From assembly GCF_001556515.1 (NCBI RefSeq), contig NZ_LSJA01000336.1, forward strand, positions 1 through 14,159: a DNA stretch of 14,159 nt, read 5' to 3'. Both the position numbers and the translations under genes were made by a program. The notes under the pieces are model-generated. The model was not told the DNA's origin, did no database searches, and saw only the letters and a list, made by a program, of their open reading frames with translations. This document shows, piece after piece, positions 7,901-14,159 of the stretch (positions are counted from its first letter, which is position 1; the number at the start of each line of letters is the position of its first letter). The DNA is from Caulobacter sp. CCH9-E1 (GTDB taxonomy: Bacteria; Pseudomonadota; Alphaproteobacteria; Caulobacterales; Caulobacteraceae).

Positions 7901-8894
7901 CGTGCCTGAGGCGACCCTGGCCTCGACAACCTGGAAGAAGGATGACGAGCTGGCCGATCGCTTCCTGGATCGGTTGCAGTACGCCTATGCCGATGACGCC
8001 TGGGGCGAGAAACCCGCGGAAGCGAACCTGTTCGCGGCCCAGCTTCGCGGCGTTCAAGCCGCTGTGCTATCGCGATCCTCGAACCTGAACGGCGTGCTCT
8101 CCACCGATCATCCGTTCGAATATCTGGGCGGCCTGTCGATGGCCGTGCGCCGCCTGGACGGCAAGAGCCCGACCCTGTTCATCACCGATGCGCGCGGCGC
8201 CGAACCGAGGATCCGCGACGCGGCCTCGGTCCTGGCCGACGAGCTGCGTGGCCGCTATCTCAATCCCGAATGGATCAAGGCCATGAAGGCCGAGGGCTAC
8301 GCCGGCGCGCTCGAAGTGCTGGACGTGACCAACAACCTGTTCGGCTGGCAGGTCGCCGATCCCTCCATGGTCCGGGCCGAGCAGTGGCAGGCCATGCACG
8401 ATACCTTCGTCATGGACCGCCGCAAGCTGGGCCTGAACGCCTGGTTCGAGGCCAGCAACCCCACGGCCCAGGCGCAAATGATCGAGCGGATGACCGAGGC
8501 GGTCCGCAAGGGTTACTGGCGTCCCGACGAGCGCACCCTGCGTGAAATGGCCGAGCGGTGGCGGGAGCTGACCGCGCGCAAGGGCGCGCAGCGCGGGGCC
8601 AAGCCGACGACGGCGATCCTGGAAGCGGCGCTCGGCGGGTTTGGTCTCTCGGCCGGCGCGACGCCCGCCCAAGCGAAAGCGGCCGCGCCGTCCGCGCCGG
8701 CCCAGGCTTCGCCGGCTCCGAAGGTGAAGGGGCAGGTGCTGGAGAAGGTGGTCCCGCCGCCCGCCAGCACGCCCAAGCCCTTCCACGCCGTGCTGGGCCT
8801 GCTGGCCTTGATCGCCCTGCTGCTCGCCGGAGCGGCGCGGCAGCTTCTCTCCAATGCTCGAATCTCCGCGGAGTCCTTCCATGCAAAGCCTTGA
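4986..8894 (+). CDS. cobN-like: membrane-anchored periplasmic CobN-family (HmuS-like) chelatase
   Basis: This 1302-residue protein belongs to the CobN/Mg-chelatase H family, which inserts or removes metal in tetrapyrroles. The family signature HFGTHGTQEWTPGK is at 536-549. It is followed by YPYIQDNISEAIQAKRR, then NAPGDYGSG at 964-972. The segment SSNLNGVLSTDHPFEYLGG ends at 1049. True CobN has, from memory, a QDNREHD-like sequence there. An N-terminal Sec signal peptide (hydrophobic residues about 6-21, cleavage ANA|Q after residue 23) and a C-terminal helix at about 1266-1284 after an Ala/Pro-rich linker place the body in the periplasm, tethered to the inner membrane with a short cytosolic tail. 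That excludes the usual cytosolic CobNST role; no CobS or CobT is present. I infer metal removal or exchange on an imported haem or corrinoid, powered by the two downstream proteins. The gene overlaps the next by 14 bases. Confidence 0.9.
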   Translation: MRRAAWILGVLWLLFAALGAANAQGRGAPVIRVVTTDFVLPGKIARLDRWAQERGLSVEGLYVETDKRDPAAWGEGADLIVLDTPRGNDLAAVMARAGGALEASKTPWLRVGGGPPAYGGGLPPELGRRLASYYGNGGADNLALFFAAYRIWRAGGDIASLPPAKVLPKAGIYHPDAGAPFARIEDYLAWAETRWPEGAPRLGVISYGGALASGETDLLDAFVRAAEKDGLAPVVFWFEASDPQGISKIAKAARIDVLINLQHLQNGAARKAEFEALGVPVMAGFTYREGDIAAWRASPTGISPQMTAVLLATPESWGVSDPMVIAAVDKGELTPIPDQVAAMVGKARRLALLRTKANADKRLTLMFWNHPGGEKNIGASNLNVPRSLSILTERLAAAGYDVPPTKEKALIEDAQAMLGGYYRPETLDDLLARGLATTVPLTDYTAWLDRQSAAVKQAVTSRWGAPDRHWAVRFIGGRQVFVIPRLTLGKLTILPQPPRADRVGEAYHDTKVPPGHLYLATYLMARETLASDALIHFGTHGTQEWTPGKDRGLSVEDYPFLTVGDLPVFYPYIQDNISEAIQAKRRGRAVTISHQTPPFAPAGLYDELRDLHALIHEYDQLDAGPVRERTAEQIQALARSSGLAGDMGWSAVRLRAEFPAFLPALHDHLHALAATATPLGLHAFGEAAAVELRAATVMQQLGEPYYRRLGLDPKEVFAEDFGTLKTSAAYALTLRRLQSPGPLTDITDPELSAMLERGAVLDRNLAETGEIEALLAGLSGGFVRAGPGGDPVRNPEVPSGRNLFAFEPDKLPTKAAYEAGIRAFDQLYDAYRRQHGAPPEKLAFSLWSGEAIRTLGVIESQALYAMGLRPVWDQGGRVIGLEIIPAKDLGRPRVDAVLQATSVYRDQFDGFMRLVGGGVKRLASVDEPGNVVAANSRRIEADLVKAGMAPERARRLAAARIFSNAPGDYGSGVPEATLASTTWKKDDELADRFLDRLQYAYADDAWGEKPAEANLFAAQLRGVQAAVLSRSSNLNGVLSTDHPFEYLGGLSMAVRRLDGKSPTLFITDARGAEPRIRDAASVLADELRGRYLNPEWIKAMKAEGYAGALEVLDVTNNLFGWQVADPSMVRAEQWQAMHDTFVMDRRKLGLNAWFEASNPTAQAQMIERMTEAVRKGYWRPDERTLREMAERWRELTARKGAQRGAKPTTAILEAALGGFGLSAGATPAQAKAAAPSAPAQASPAPKVKGQVLEKVVPPPASTPKPFHAVLGLLALIALLLAGAARQLLSNARISAESFHAKP

Positions 8895-9351
8895 GGCGGG
8901 TCTTTTCGACCTGGCCCGACTGTTCCTGCTGCCGGCGCTGGCGCTGATCCTGCTGGCCCTGGCCTACGCCTTCGTGGCCTTGGGCGGGTTCCTGATCGAA
9001 GCAGGCCAGCGCAAGGCCGGCGTCCACCGTTCCGCCCTCGCGGCCTATCAGGCCAAAACGGGCGCTGGCAGTGACGATCTGGAGCTTTGGATCATGAAGA
9101 AGCTGGAGTGGCTCCGGGTGACCTCGCGCAGCGCGCCGCTCTTGGGCCTGGTCGCCACCATGATCCCCATGGGACCGGCGCTGCTGGCCCTGGGCGAGGG
9201 CGACGGCGGCGCCATCGGCAAGAACCTGGTCGTGGCGTTCTCCGGCGTTGTTCTCGCCCTGATCGCCGCCAGCATCACCCATTTCGTGCTCACGGTGCGG
9301 CGACGCTGGTTGCTGGAAGACTTGCGCGCGCTCGAGCGGGGCGTGGCCTGA
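8881..9351 (+). CDS. MotA/TolQ/ExbB-family proton-channel protein, short form
   Basis: This 156-residue inner-membrane protein is a minimal ExbB/TolQ-like subunit. The start is ATG 8881: GGAG at 8870-8873 lies seven bases upstream, and this start overlaps the chelatase stop by 14 bases. A longer frame from 8854 has no such site. Three hydrophobic segments are visible, at about 11-38, 84-103 and 115-138, with a basic cytosolic stretch between the first two. The signature APLLGLVATMIPMGPALLAL (85-104) corresponds to the ExbB/TolQ segment usually reading like PLLGLLGTVWGM. It is much shorter than ExbB or TolQ (about 230-245 residues). It probably forms the channel ring for the DUF2149 protein encoded next and couples proton flow to the chelatase or the receptor. 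The stop overlaps the next start as TGATG (9349-9353). Confidence 0.85.
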   Translation: MQSLEAGLFDLARLFLLPALALILLALAYAFVALGGFLIEAGQRKAGVHRSALAAYQAKTGAGSDDLELWIMKKLEWLRVTSRSAPLLGLVATMIPMGPALLALGEGDGGAIGKNLVVAFSGVVLALIAASITHFVLTVRRRWLLEDLRALERGVA

Positions 9352-9656
9352 TGCGGTTCCTGGAGGACGACGAGGCCGACGATCCGATCCTGTCGGTCGT
9401 GAACCTGATCGACCTGTTCGTCGTGGTGATCGCGATCCTGATGATCCTGATCGTCCGCAATCCGCTCAACCCCTTCAACGCCGATCAGGTGGTGGTGGTC
9501 AAGAACCCCGGCCAGAAGGACATGAGCATGATCGTCAAGGACGGGAAGGAGATGACGCGATACGAGGCTCGCGGCGCGATCGGCGAGGGGCAGGGCGTCA
9601 AGGCCGGAATCACCTACCGCCTGCCGGACGGCAAGATGGTGTACGTGCCTGAGTGA
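9351..9656 (+). CDS. DUF2149-type, ExbD/TolR-like stator protein
   Basis: The protein has 101 residues. An acidic N-terminus (EDDEADD, 5-11) precedes a single transmembrane helix at about 17-35, which contains NLIDLFVVVIAILMILI. Asp21 near the start of that helix sits where ExbD, TolR and MotB carry their proton-binding Asp. The remaining 65 or so residues should be periplasmic and end in RLPDGKMVYVPE. Size, layout and its place after an ExbB-like gene and a CobN-like gene fit the DUF2149 family; I assign this from memory, not by search. With the preceding protein it would form a small proton-driven motor. Translation starts by the TGATG overlap, so the two subunits are made together. This is the last gene of the operon: the sequence after the stop is decayed integrase on the other strand. 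Confidence 0.82.
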   Translation: MRFLEDDEADDPILSVVNLIDLFVVVIAILMILIVRNPLNPFNADQVVVVKNPGQKDMSMIVKDGKEMTRYEARGAIGEGQGVKAGITYRLPDGKMVYVPE

Positions 9657-9955
9657 GCCGAGGCCCTGGCGCAATTCTTGGGCGTCTTGGCGCCCATTGT
9701 TGTCAGCGCCGAGGGCAAAGCCGCTGGGCGACCTGTTTGAACGTGAAGTCCGTCTCCGGCGTCGAGGTCGTCGAACTTCAGGCACCTGCCCTCGCGCACT
9801 TAGGAGAGGCTGGCCGTACCGGCCGGACCAAGCCCCATCTCCCGGGCGCGGCCGTTGAGCATGTAGCGATAAACCCACGATTTCGCGCCGCCCGTCTGGA
9901 CGCAGAGGTTCAGGCCGCCGCCATCGGCGTACATGCCAAGCCGCGTGACTCGTTT
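9657..9955 (-). pseudogene. decayed P4-type tyrosine integrase, N-terminal part
   Basis: On the minus strand, 9943 down to 9803 reads as the integrase arm-binding domain (DUF4102): RLGMYADGGGLNLCVQTG, then GAKSWVYRYMLNGRAREMGL, GPAGTASLS. A TAA at 9802-9800 then stands where family members have Glu (SLSEVRE expected, so GAA to TAA is likely). Further left, pieces of the following region survive in shifted frames. One frame reads TDFTFKQVAQR, like the usual TFRQCAE. Another reads GAKTPKNCARASA, like GWKNPKHAAQWSA. No start codon or catalytic domain remains. The remnant stops exactly where the DUF2149 gene ends, so the rest was lost or replaced there. The arm-domain identification is confident; the shifted pieces are moderate. 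Confidence 0.75.
9679..9703 (+). terminator. possible terminator of the receptor-chelatase operon
   Basis: TGGGCG (9679-9684) and CGCCCA (9691-9696) form a perfect 6-bp stem with loop TCTTGG, followed by the moderately T-rich TTGTTGTC. It begins 22 bases after the last operon stop. The stem is short, and the same bases belong to integrase remains on the other strand, so the role is uncertain. Confidence 0.35.
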
Positions 9956-10092
9956 ACCCGAAGCGCCGTGAGGCGGCGCCGAAACTGGGCTGTTTCGTCC
10001 CCAAATCGTTCCACAAGCGTGACGTGGAACGTGGTGGATCGCGTCGGACGCATCGAAGCACGATTTCGCGATTTTCCCCCTATGTGGCGGGA

Positions 10093-10101
10093 GGGGGGGG
10101 G
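10093..10101. repeat. run of nine G
   Basis: A nine-base G homopolymer lies in the gene-free stretch upstream of the integrase remnant, read on the minus strand. It is in no gene, so phase variation of a protein is not expected. It may be a sequencing-length uncertainty. Confidence 0.6.
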
Positions 10102-10144
10102 AGCGACATCCATGGACGTCATCGGGACTGATCAGGGTAGGGGT

Positions 10145-10163
10145 GGCGGAGAGGGTGTCCGCC
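10145..10163. other. perfect hairpin in the gap before per
   Basis: GGCGGA (10145-10150) and TCCGCC (10158-10163) form a 6-bp stem with a seven-base loop. On the plus strand TTCT follows, then an AT-rich stretch, which looks weakly like a terminator. No plus-strand transcript is obvious here. On the minus strand it could mark the end of gmd-per transcription, but no T-run follows in that direction. The whole gap 9957-10314 has no gene I can support. Confidence 0.25.
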
Positions 10164-10205
10164 TTCTGGGGCTTTAATTATTGGATTTATTGAAGTTTCG
10201 GCTCG

Positions 10206-10227
10206 TGGACCTACATTTTTACCCACA
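10206..10227 (-). other. possible integrase arm-type binding sites
   Basis: Read on the minus strand, TGTGGGTA (10227-10220) and TGTAGGTC (10215-10208) are imperfect direct repeats 12 bases apart. Repeats of this TGTGGGTA type are, from memory, common just upstream of P4-like integrase genes as arm sites. They lie about 250 bases upstream of the surviving arm-domain remnant in the right orientation. Support is positional and by resemblance only. Confidence 0.22.
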
Positions 10228-10314
10228 TCTCTGAGCAGGCATTGGTGGGGCCATTCGACCTGTTGATTGGCGAAAGGCAGTCCCAAACGCCTGGACGAGC
10301 GCTCGCCTAGCGGA

Positions 10315-11433
10315 CTACGTCAGCACTTGGTCGAGCGCGGCGACGACGCGGTCAATGTCAGCCTCGGTGAGGCCGGCGTGGGTGGGCAAGTTCAGACCAT
10401 CTGCGCCACAAGCCTCGGCCTGCTTTAGATCGCCCGTAGCGAGATGCGCGTATGGCGGCATCACGTGCATCGGATGGAATGCCGGTCGACTCTCGATCCC
10501 GAGGGCGTCGAGGTCCCGGATCACTTGGTCGCGCGAGGTCGCCAGGCTCTCACCGAGGCGCACGGTGTACATCCAGAAGACATGCCGTCCGGTCGTCGTG
10601 ACGACCGGCTTGATCACCCGATTGCCAAGGCGGGTCAGCTTCTCCTCATACCAAGCCACCACGCGTTCGCGGGCGGCCAGGTGATGTTCGATCCGCTCGA
10701 GCTGAGCGAGACCGATCGCGGCCTTGATATTGGTCATGCGATAGTTGAAGCCGACGACCGGAAACCAATAGCGACGGTTTGGGTCCATCCCTTGGTTGCG
10801 ATAGAGCCGCATCCGTTCGGCGAGCGCATCATCGTTGGTGGTGATCATCCCGCCTTCCCCGGTGGTGATAATCTTGTTGCCGAAGAAGCTGAAGGTTGCG
10901 CAGTCGCCCAGCGAACCGGACATCCTGCCCTTGTAGGTAGCCCCTACAGCCTCAGCGGCGTCCTCGACCACCATCAGGCCGTGCTTCTGGGCGATCTCCA
11001 GGATCGGGTCCATGTCCGCCACCTGGCCATAGAGGTGCACGGGCATGATCGCCTTGGTGCGCGGCGTGATCTTGGCTTCGATCAGCGCCGGATCGATATT
11101 GAAGGTGCGCGGATCGTTGTCGACCAGCACGACCGTTCCGCCGCAATAGGTCACGGCGTTGGCCGAGGCGATATAGGTCAGGCTTGGGACGATCACCTCA
11201 TCGCCAGGACCGATCCCCATGGCAACGAGGGCTAGGTGCAGCGCTGTCGTGCCGTTGTTGCAAGCGATGGCGTGCTTGACGCCGCAATAGTCAGCGAAGG
11301 CCTTCTCAAAATCCGTGATGAACCGCCCGCCTGAGGAGATCCAGGTGGTGTCCAGGCACTCGAGCACATAGTCGCACTCGTTACCGTCCAGGTTCGGAGC
11401 GGCAACCGTGATGCGGGTCTGATCTTGCGTCAT
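10315..11433 (-). CDS. per: GDP-perosamine synthase (PLP-dependent aminotransferase)
   Basis: This 372-residue DegT/DnrJ/EryC1-family aminotransferase converts GDP-4-keto-6-deoxy-D-mannose to GDP-perosamine with PLP and glutamate. The product is the precursor of the N-acetylperosamine of Caulobacter O-antigen. The PLP lysine is Lys187 (SFFGNKIITTGEGGM). Asp158 (VVEDAAEA) should contact the pyridine nitrogen, and NNGTTALHLAL at 59-69 lies near the cofactor phosphate. Length and sequence closely match my memory of the structurally characterised C. crescentus enzyme, including FNYRMTNI, RPAFHPMH and the end ALDQVLT. The start ATG (11433-11431) gives the family's normal N-terminus. It lies 29 bases after the gmd stop on the same strand, so the two are surely co-transcribed and act in sequence. 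An N-acetyltransferase for the next step is not in the window. Confidence 0.95.
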   Translation of the reverse strand: MTQDQTRITVAAPNLDGNECDYVLECLDTTWISSGGRFITDFEKAFADYCGVKHAIACNNGTTALHLALVAMGIGPGDEVIVPSLTYIASANAVTYCGGTVVLVDNDPRTFNIDPALIEAKITPRTKAIMPVHLYGQVADMDPILEIAQKHGLMVVEDAAEAVGATYKGRMSGSLGDCATFSFFGNKIITTGEGGMITTNDDALAERMRLYRNQGMDPNRRYWFPVVGFNYRMTNIKAAIGLAQLERIEHHLAARERVVAWYEEKLTRLGNRVIKPVVTTTGRHVFWMYTVRLGESLATSRDQVIRDLDALGIESRPAFHPMHVMPPYAHLATGDLKQAEACGADGLNLPTHAGLTEADIDRVVAALDQVLT

Positions 11434-11462
11434 GTCTCGCGCGCCTCGCCGCTACCGACGTG

Positions 11463-12763
<1,301 letters not shown>

Positions 12764-13747
12764 ATGCAGACTGTCTTGGTGACCGGCGGGGCCGGCTATG
12801 TCGGGTCGCATTGTTGCCTGGCTCTCGCCGCGGCCGGATTTCGGCCAGTCGTGTTCGATAACCTGTCCAACGGCCATCGTGAGCACGTGCAATGGGGGCC
12901 GCTGGAAGTCGGCGATGTCCGCGACGCCGCGCGCCTGAACGCGGTATTCGCCGCTCATGCGCCGGTGGCGGTTCTTCACTTCGCCGGCCGCATCGAGGTT
13001 GGGGAGTCGGTGAAAGATCCTGGCGCCTTCTATGATCATAATGTCGGCGGGGCCATCACCGTGATCGAGGCCGCCCGTCGCGCCGGCGTCAACGCCATGA
13101 TCTTCTCCTCGACCTGCGCAACCTTCGGCGAGCCGGTGGCCGTGCCGATGGATGAGCGCCACCCTCAGGCGCCCCTGGCCCCCTATGGTCGCAGCAAGCT
13201 GATGGTTGAGCAGGCCCTGGCTGACTATGATCGTCATGTCGGCTTTCGAAGCGCGGTGATGCGCTACTTCAACGCCGCCGGGGCCGACGCCGAGGGGCGG
13301 ATCGGCGAGTGGCACGAGCCCGAGACCCACGCCATTCCGCTGGCGATCCAGGCGGCTCTGGGGCAGCGGCCGAATTTCACGATTTTCGGCGATGACTACG
13401 ACACTCGCGACGGTACGGCCGTGCGCGACTATGTCCACGTGCTGGACTTGGCCGACGCCCACGTCGCGGCTCTAAAGCGGTTGCTGGCGGGCGGATCTTC
13501 GGAAGCGTTCAATCTGGGGTCCGGGACTGGCGCCACCGTGCGCGAGCTGGTCGACGGCGTTGTTCGCGCCACCGGGAAGCCGCTGCCTCTGCAGATGGCG
13601 CCGCGCCGCCCTGGCGATGCGCCCGTGCTGGTCGCCGACAGCACCAAGGCGCGGCAGGTGCTCGGCTGGACACCTTCGCGCGATTTGGATGCGATCCTGT
13701 CCAGCGCATGGCGCTGGCACTCAGGTCAAATCCGCACTGGCAAATAG
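12764..13747 (+). CDS. galE: UDP-glucose 4-epimerase
   Basis: This 327-residue NAD-dependent epimerase of the extended SDR family interconverts UDP-glucose and UDP-galactose, or the N-acetylated forms, in the cytosol. The NAD motif GGAGYVGSH is at 8-16. FDNLSNGH (31-38) is the typical GalE loop after the second strand. LHFAG lies at 71-75, the catalytic Thr117 region in FSSTCATFGEP, and the Tyr141-Lys145 pair in APYGRSK. MRYFNAAGADAEGRIGEWHE and TRDGTAVRDYVHVLDLA are GalE signatures. The start ATG has GGAGAAG at 12754-12760. Length is slightly below the 338 residues of E. coli GalE. Next to gmd-per it probably supplies a hexose precursor for lipopolysaccharide or another surface glycan. The exact sugar specificity cannot be read from the sequence. 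Confidence 0.94.
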   Translation: MQTVLVTGGAGYVGSHCCLALAAAGFRPVVFDNLSNGHREHVQWGPLEVGDVRDAARLNAVFAAHAPVAVLHFAGRIEVGESVKDPGAFYDHNVGGAITVIEAARRAGVNAMIFSSTCATFGEPVAVPMDERHPQAPLAPYGRSKLMVEQALADYDRHVGFRSAVMRYFNAAGADAEGRIGEWHEPETHAIPLAIQAALGQRPNFTIFGDDYDTRDGTAVRDYVHVLDLADAHVAALKRLLAGGSSEAFNLGSGTGATVRELVDGVVRATGKPLPLQMAPRRPGDAPVLVADSTKARQVLGWTPSRDLDAILSSAWRWHSGQIRTGK

Positions 13748-13872
13748 CTCGCGCAGGATCGGCCGATGGATGAGGGTGATCGCAACCCCGCGAGACGCGG
13801 TCGGTTCTCAGTCGGTCCCCATAGGCAGTTGCAGGTTTAAAGCGTGACGCACAGCAGAGGCTGCGCGGCCAA

Positions 13873-13970
13873 GAACTCCACTGAGTTCGTGTCGAGGTAG
13901 AGTAATTCTGTGTGCATTTCGTCACAGTTCGATCAGACGCGCACGATATTCTTTTTAACTGAACTCTACC
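13873..13970. repeat. hairpin and 8-bp inverted repeat downstream of galE
   Basis: GAACTC (13873-13878) and GAGTTC (13883-13888) form a perfect hairpin with loop CACT. GGTAGAGT (13896-13903) and ACTCTACC (13963-13970) form an 8-bp inverted repeat around a relatively AT-rich 59-base centre. Neither is followed by a T-run directly after the stem, so neither is a clear galE terminator. The gene-free stretch 13748-14040 shows no other feature I can support. Confidence 0.3.
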
Positions 13971-14040
13971 GGAATGCTGTGGCGGCGCCCGTCATTAGGG
14001 CGAAAATGTCCGTCCAACGCGCAGAAATCGCCCTTCCGCG

Positions 14041-14061
14041 AAAAAAGGTTGGTTAACAACC
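14041..14061 (-). terminator. intrinsic terminator of the tRNA-Cys gene
   Basis: On the minus strand GGTTG (14061-14057) pairs perfectly with CAACC (14051-14047) across loop TTAAC and is followed at once by six T (14046-14041). An upstream GGGG can add G-T pairs to the stem. It lies about 35 bases past the tRNA 3' end in the right orientation. An alternative, larger stem AACAACC/GGTTGTT (14077-14071 with 14061-14055) overlaps it. Confidence 0.65.
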
Positions 14062-14095
14062 CCCGCGAGCGGTTGTTCGATGAGCGCCGATTTAG

Positions 14096-14159
14096 TAAAG
14101 GCTTCCGGAATCGAACCGGCGTGCACGGATTTGCAGTCCGCTGCGTCACCACTCCGCCA
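14096..14159 (-). tRNA. tRNA-Cys (GCA), 5' acceptor strand outside the window
   Basis: On the minus strand the sequence begins at about tRNA position 8 and runs through D arm, anticodon arm, T arm and 3' acceptor strand, so only the first seven bases are missing. The anticodon stem GCGGA/TCCGT encloses loop CTGCAAA with anticodon GCA (Cys). The T arm is GCCGG, TTCGATT, CCGGA, with a G-A mismatch at the outer pair. The 3' acceptor strand reads AGCCTTT, so the missing 5' strand should resemble AAAGGCT. The genome does not encode CCA here: A, then CTA, follows. Confidence 0.88.

Noticed and set aside
4986..8894. Ordinary aerobic cobaltochelatase CobN of B12 synthesis
   Set aside because: The signal peptide, C-terminal anchor, altered motif and TonB/ExbB-type neighbours do not fit, and no CobS or CobT is encoded in the window.
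9653..10177. 174-codon plus-strand open frame after the operon
   Set aside because: It is antisense to clear integrase arm-domain sequence, has no family resemblance and no convincing ribosome binding site.

Overview
The window is GC-rich, with coding regions strongly biased to G or C at the third codon position. It looks like an alphaproteobacterium, almost certainly Caulobacter or a close relative. The best evidence is the PLP aminotransferase at 10315-11433 (minus), which closely matches what I remember of the Caulobacter crescentus GDP-perosamine synthase. It follows gmd, as expected for a perosamine-containing O-antigen.

Left part (1-2727): the 3' end of a membrane-protein gene, an AT-rich 76-base gap, then a large TonB-dependent receptor (199-2727, best start a GTG with a good ribosome binding site). 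After it come about 320 bases without a gene. This gap holds a terminator-like hairpin, a cluster of stable stem-loops and a probable promoter/operator with a perfect 12-bp palindrome.

Centre (3049-9656): the most interesting part, a tightly coupled four-gene operon. In order it encodes a BtuB/HmuR-type TonB-dependent receptor, a 1302-residue CobN-family chelatase, a short MotA/TolQ/ExbB-family protein and a DUF2149-type ExbD/TolR-like protein. Stops and starts overlap (TGATG, 14 nt, TGATG). The CobN homologue has an N-terminal signal peptide and a C-terminal membrane anchor, so it should sit in the periplasm on the inner membrane. That does not fit the cytosolic, ATP-dependent CobNST cobaltochelatase of B12 synthesis, and no CobS/CobT is encoded here. 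My reading is a metal-tetrapyrrole uptake module: the receptor imports haem, a corrinoid or a similar compound, and the periplasmic chelatase removes or exchanges the metal. The ExbB/DUF2149 pair could supply proton-motive force. From memory, a related gene set occurs in hmu haem-uptake operons of Bacteroidota.

Junction (9657-10314): decayed remains of a P4-type tyrosine integrase on the minus strand abut the operon stop codon, so the operon lies at an old mobile-element boundary. The rest of this gap holds a nine-G run, a hairpin and possible integrase arm sites.

Right part (10315-14159): gmd and per on the minus strand turn GDP-mannose into GDP-perosamine. galE is divergent, across a 323-base gap. 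The window ends in a minus-strand tRNA-Cys(GCA) that lacks only its 5' acceptor strand and is followed by an intrinsic terminator.
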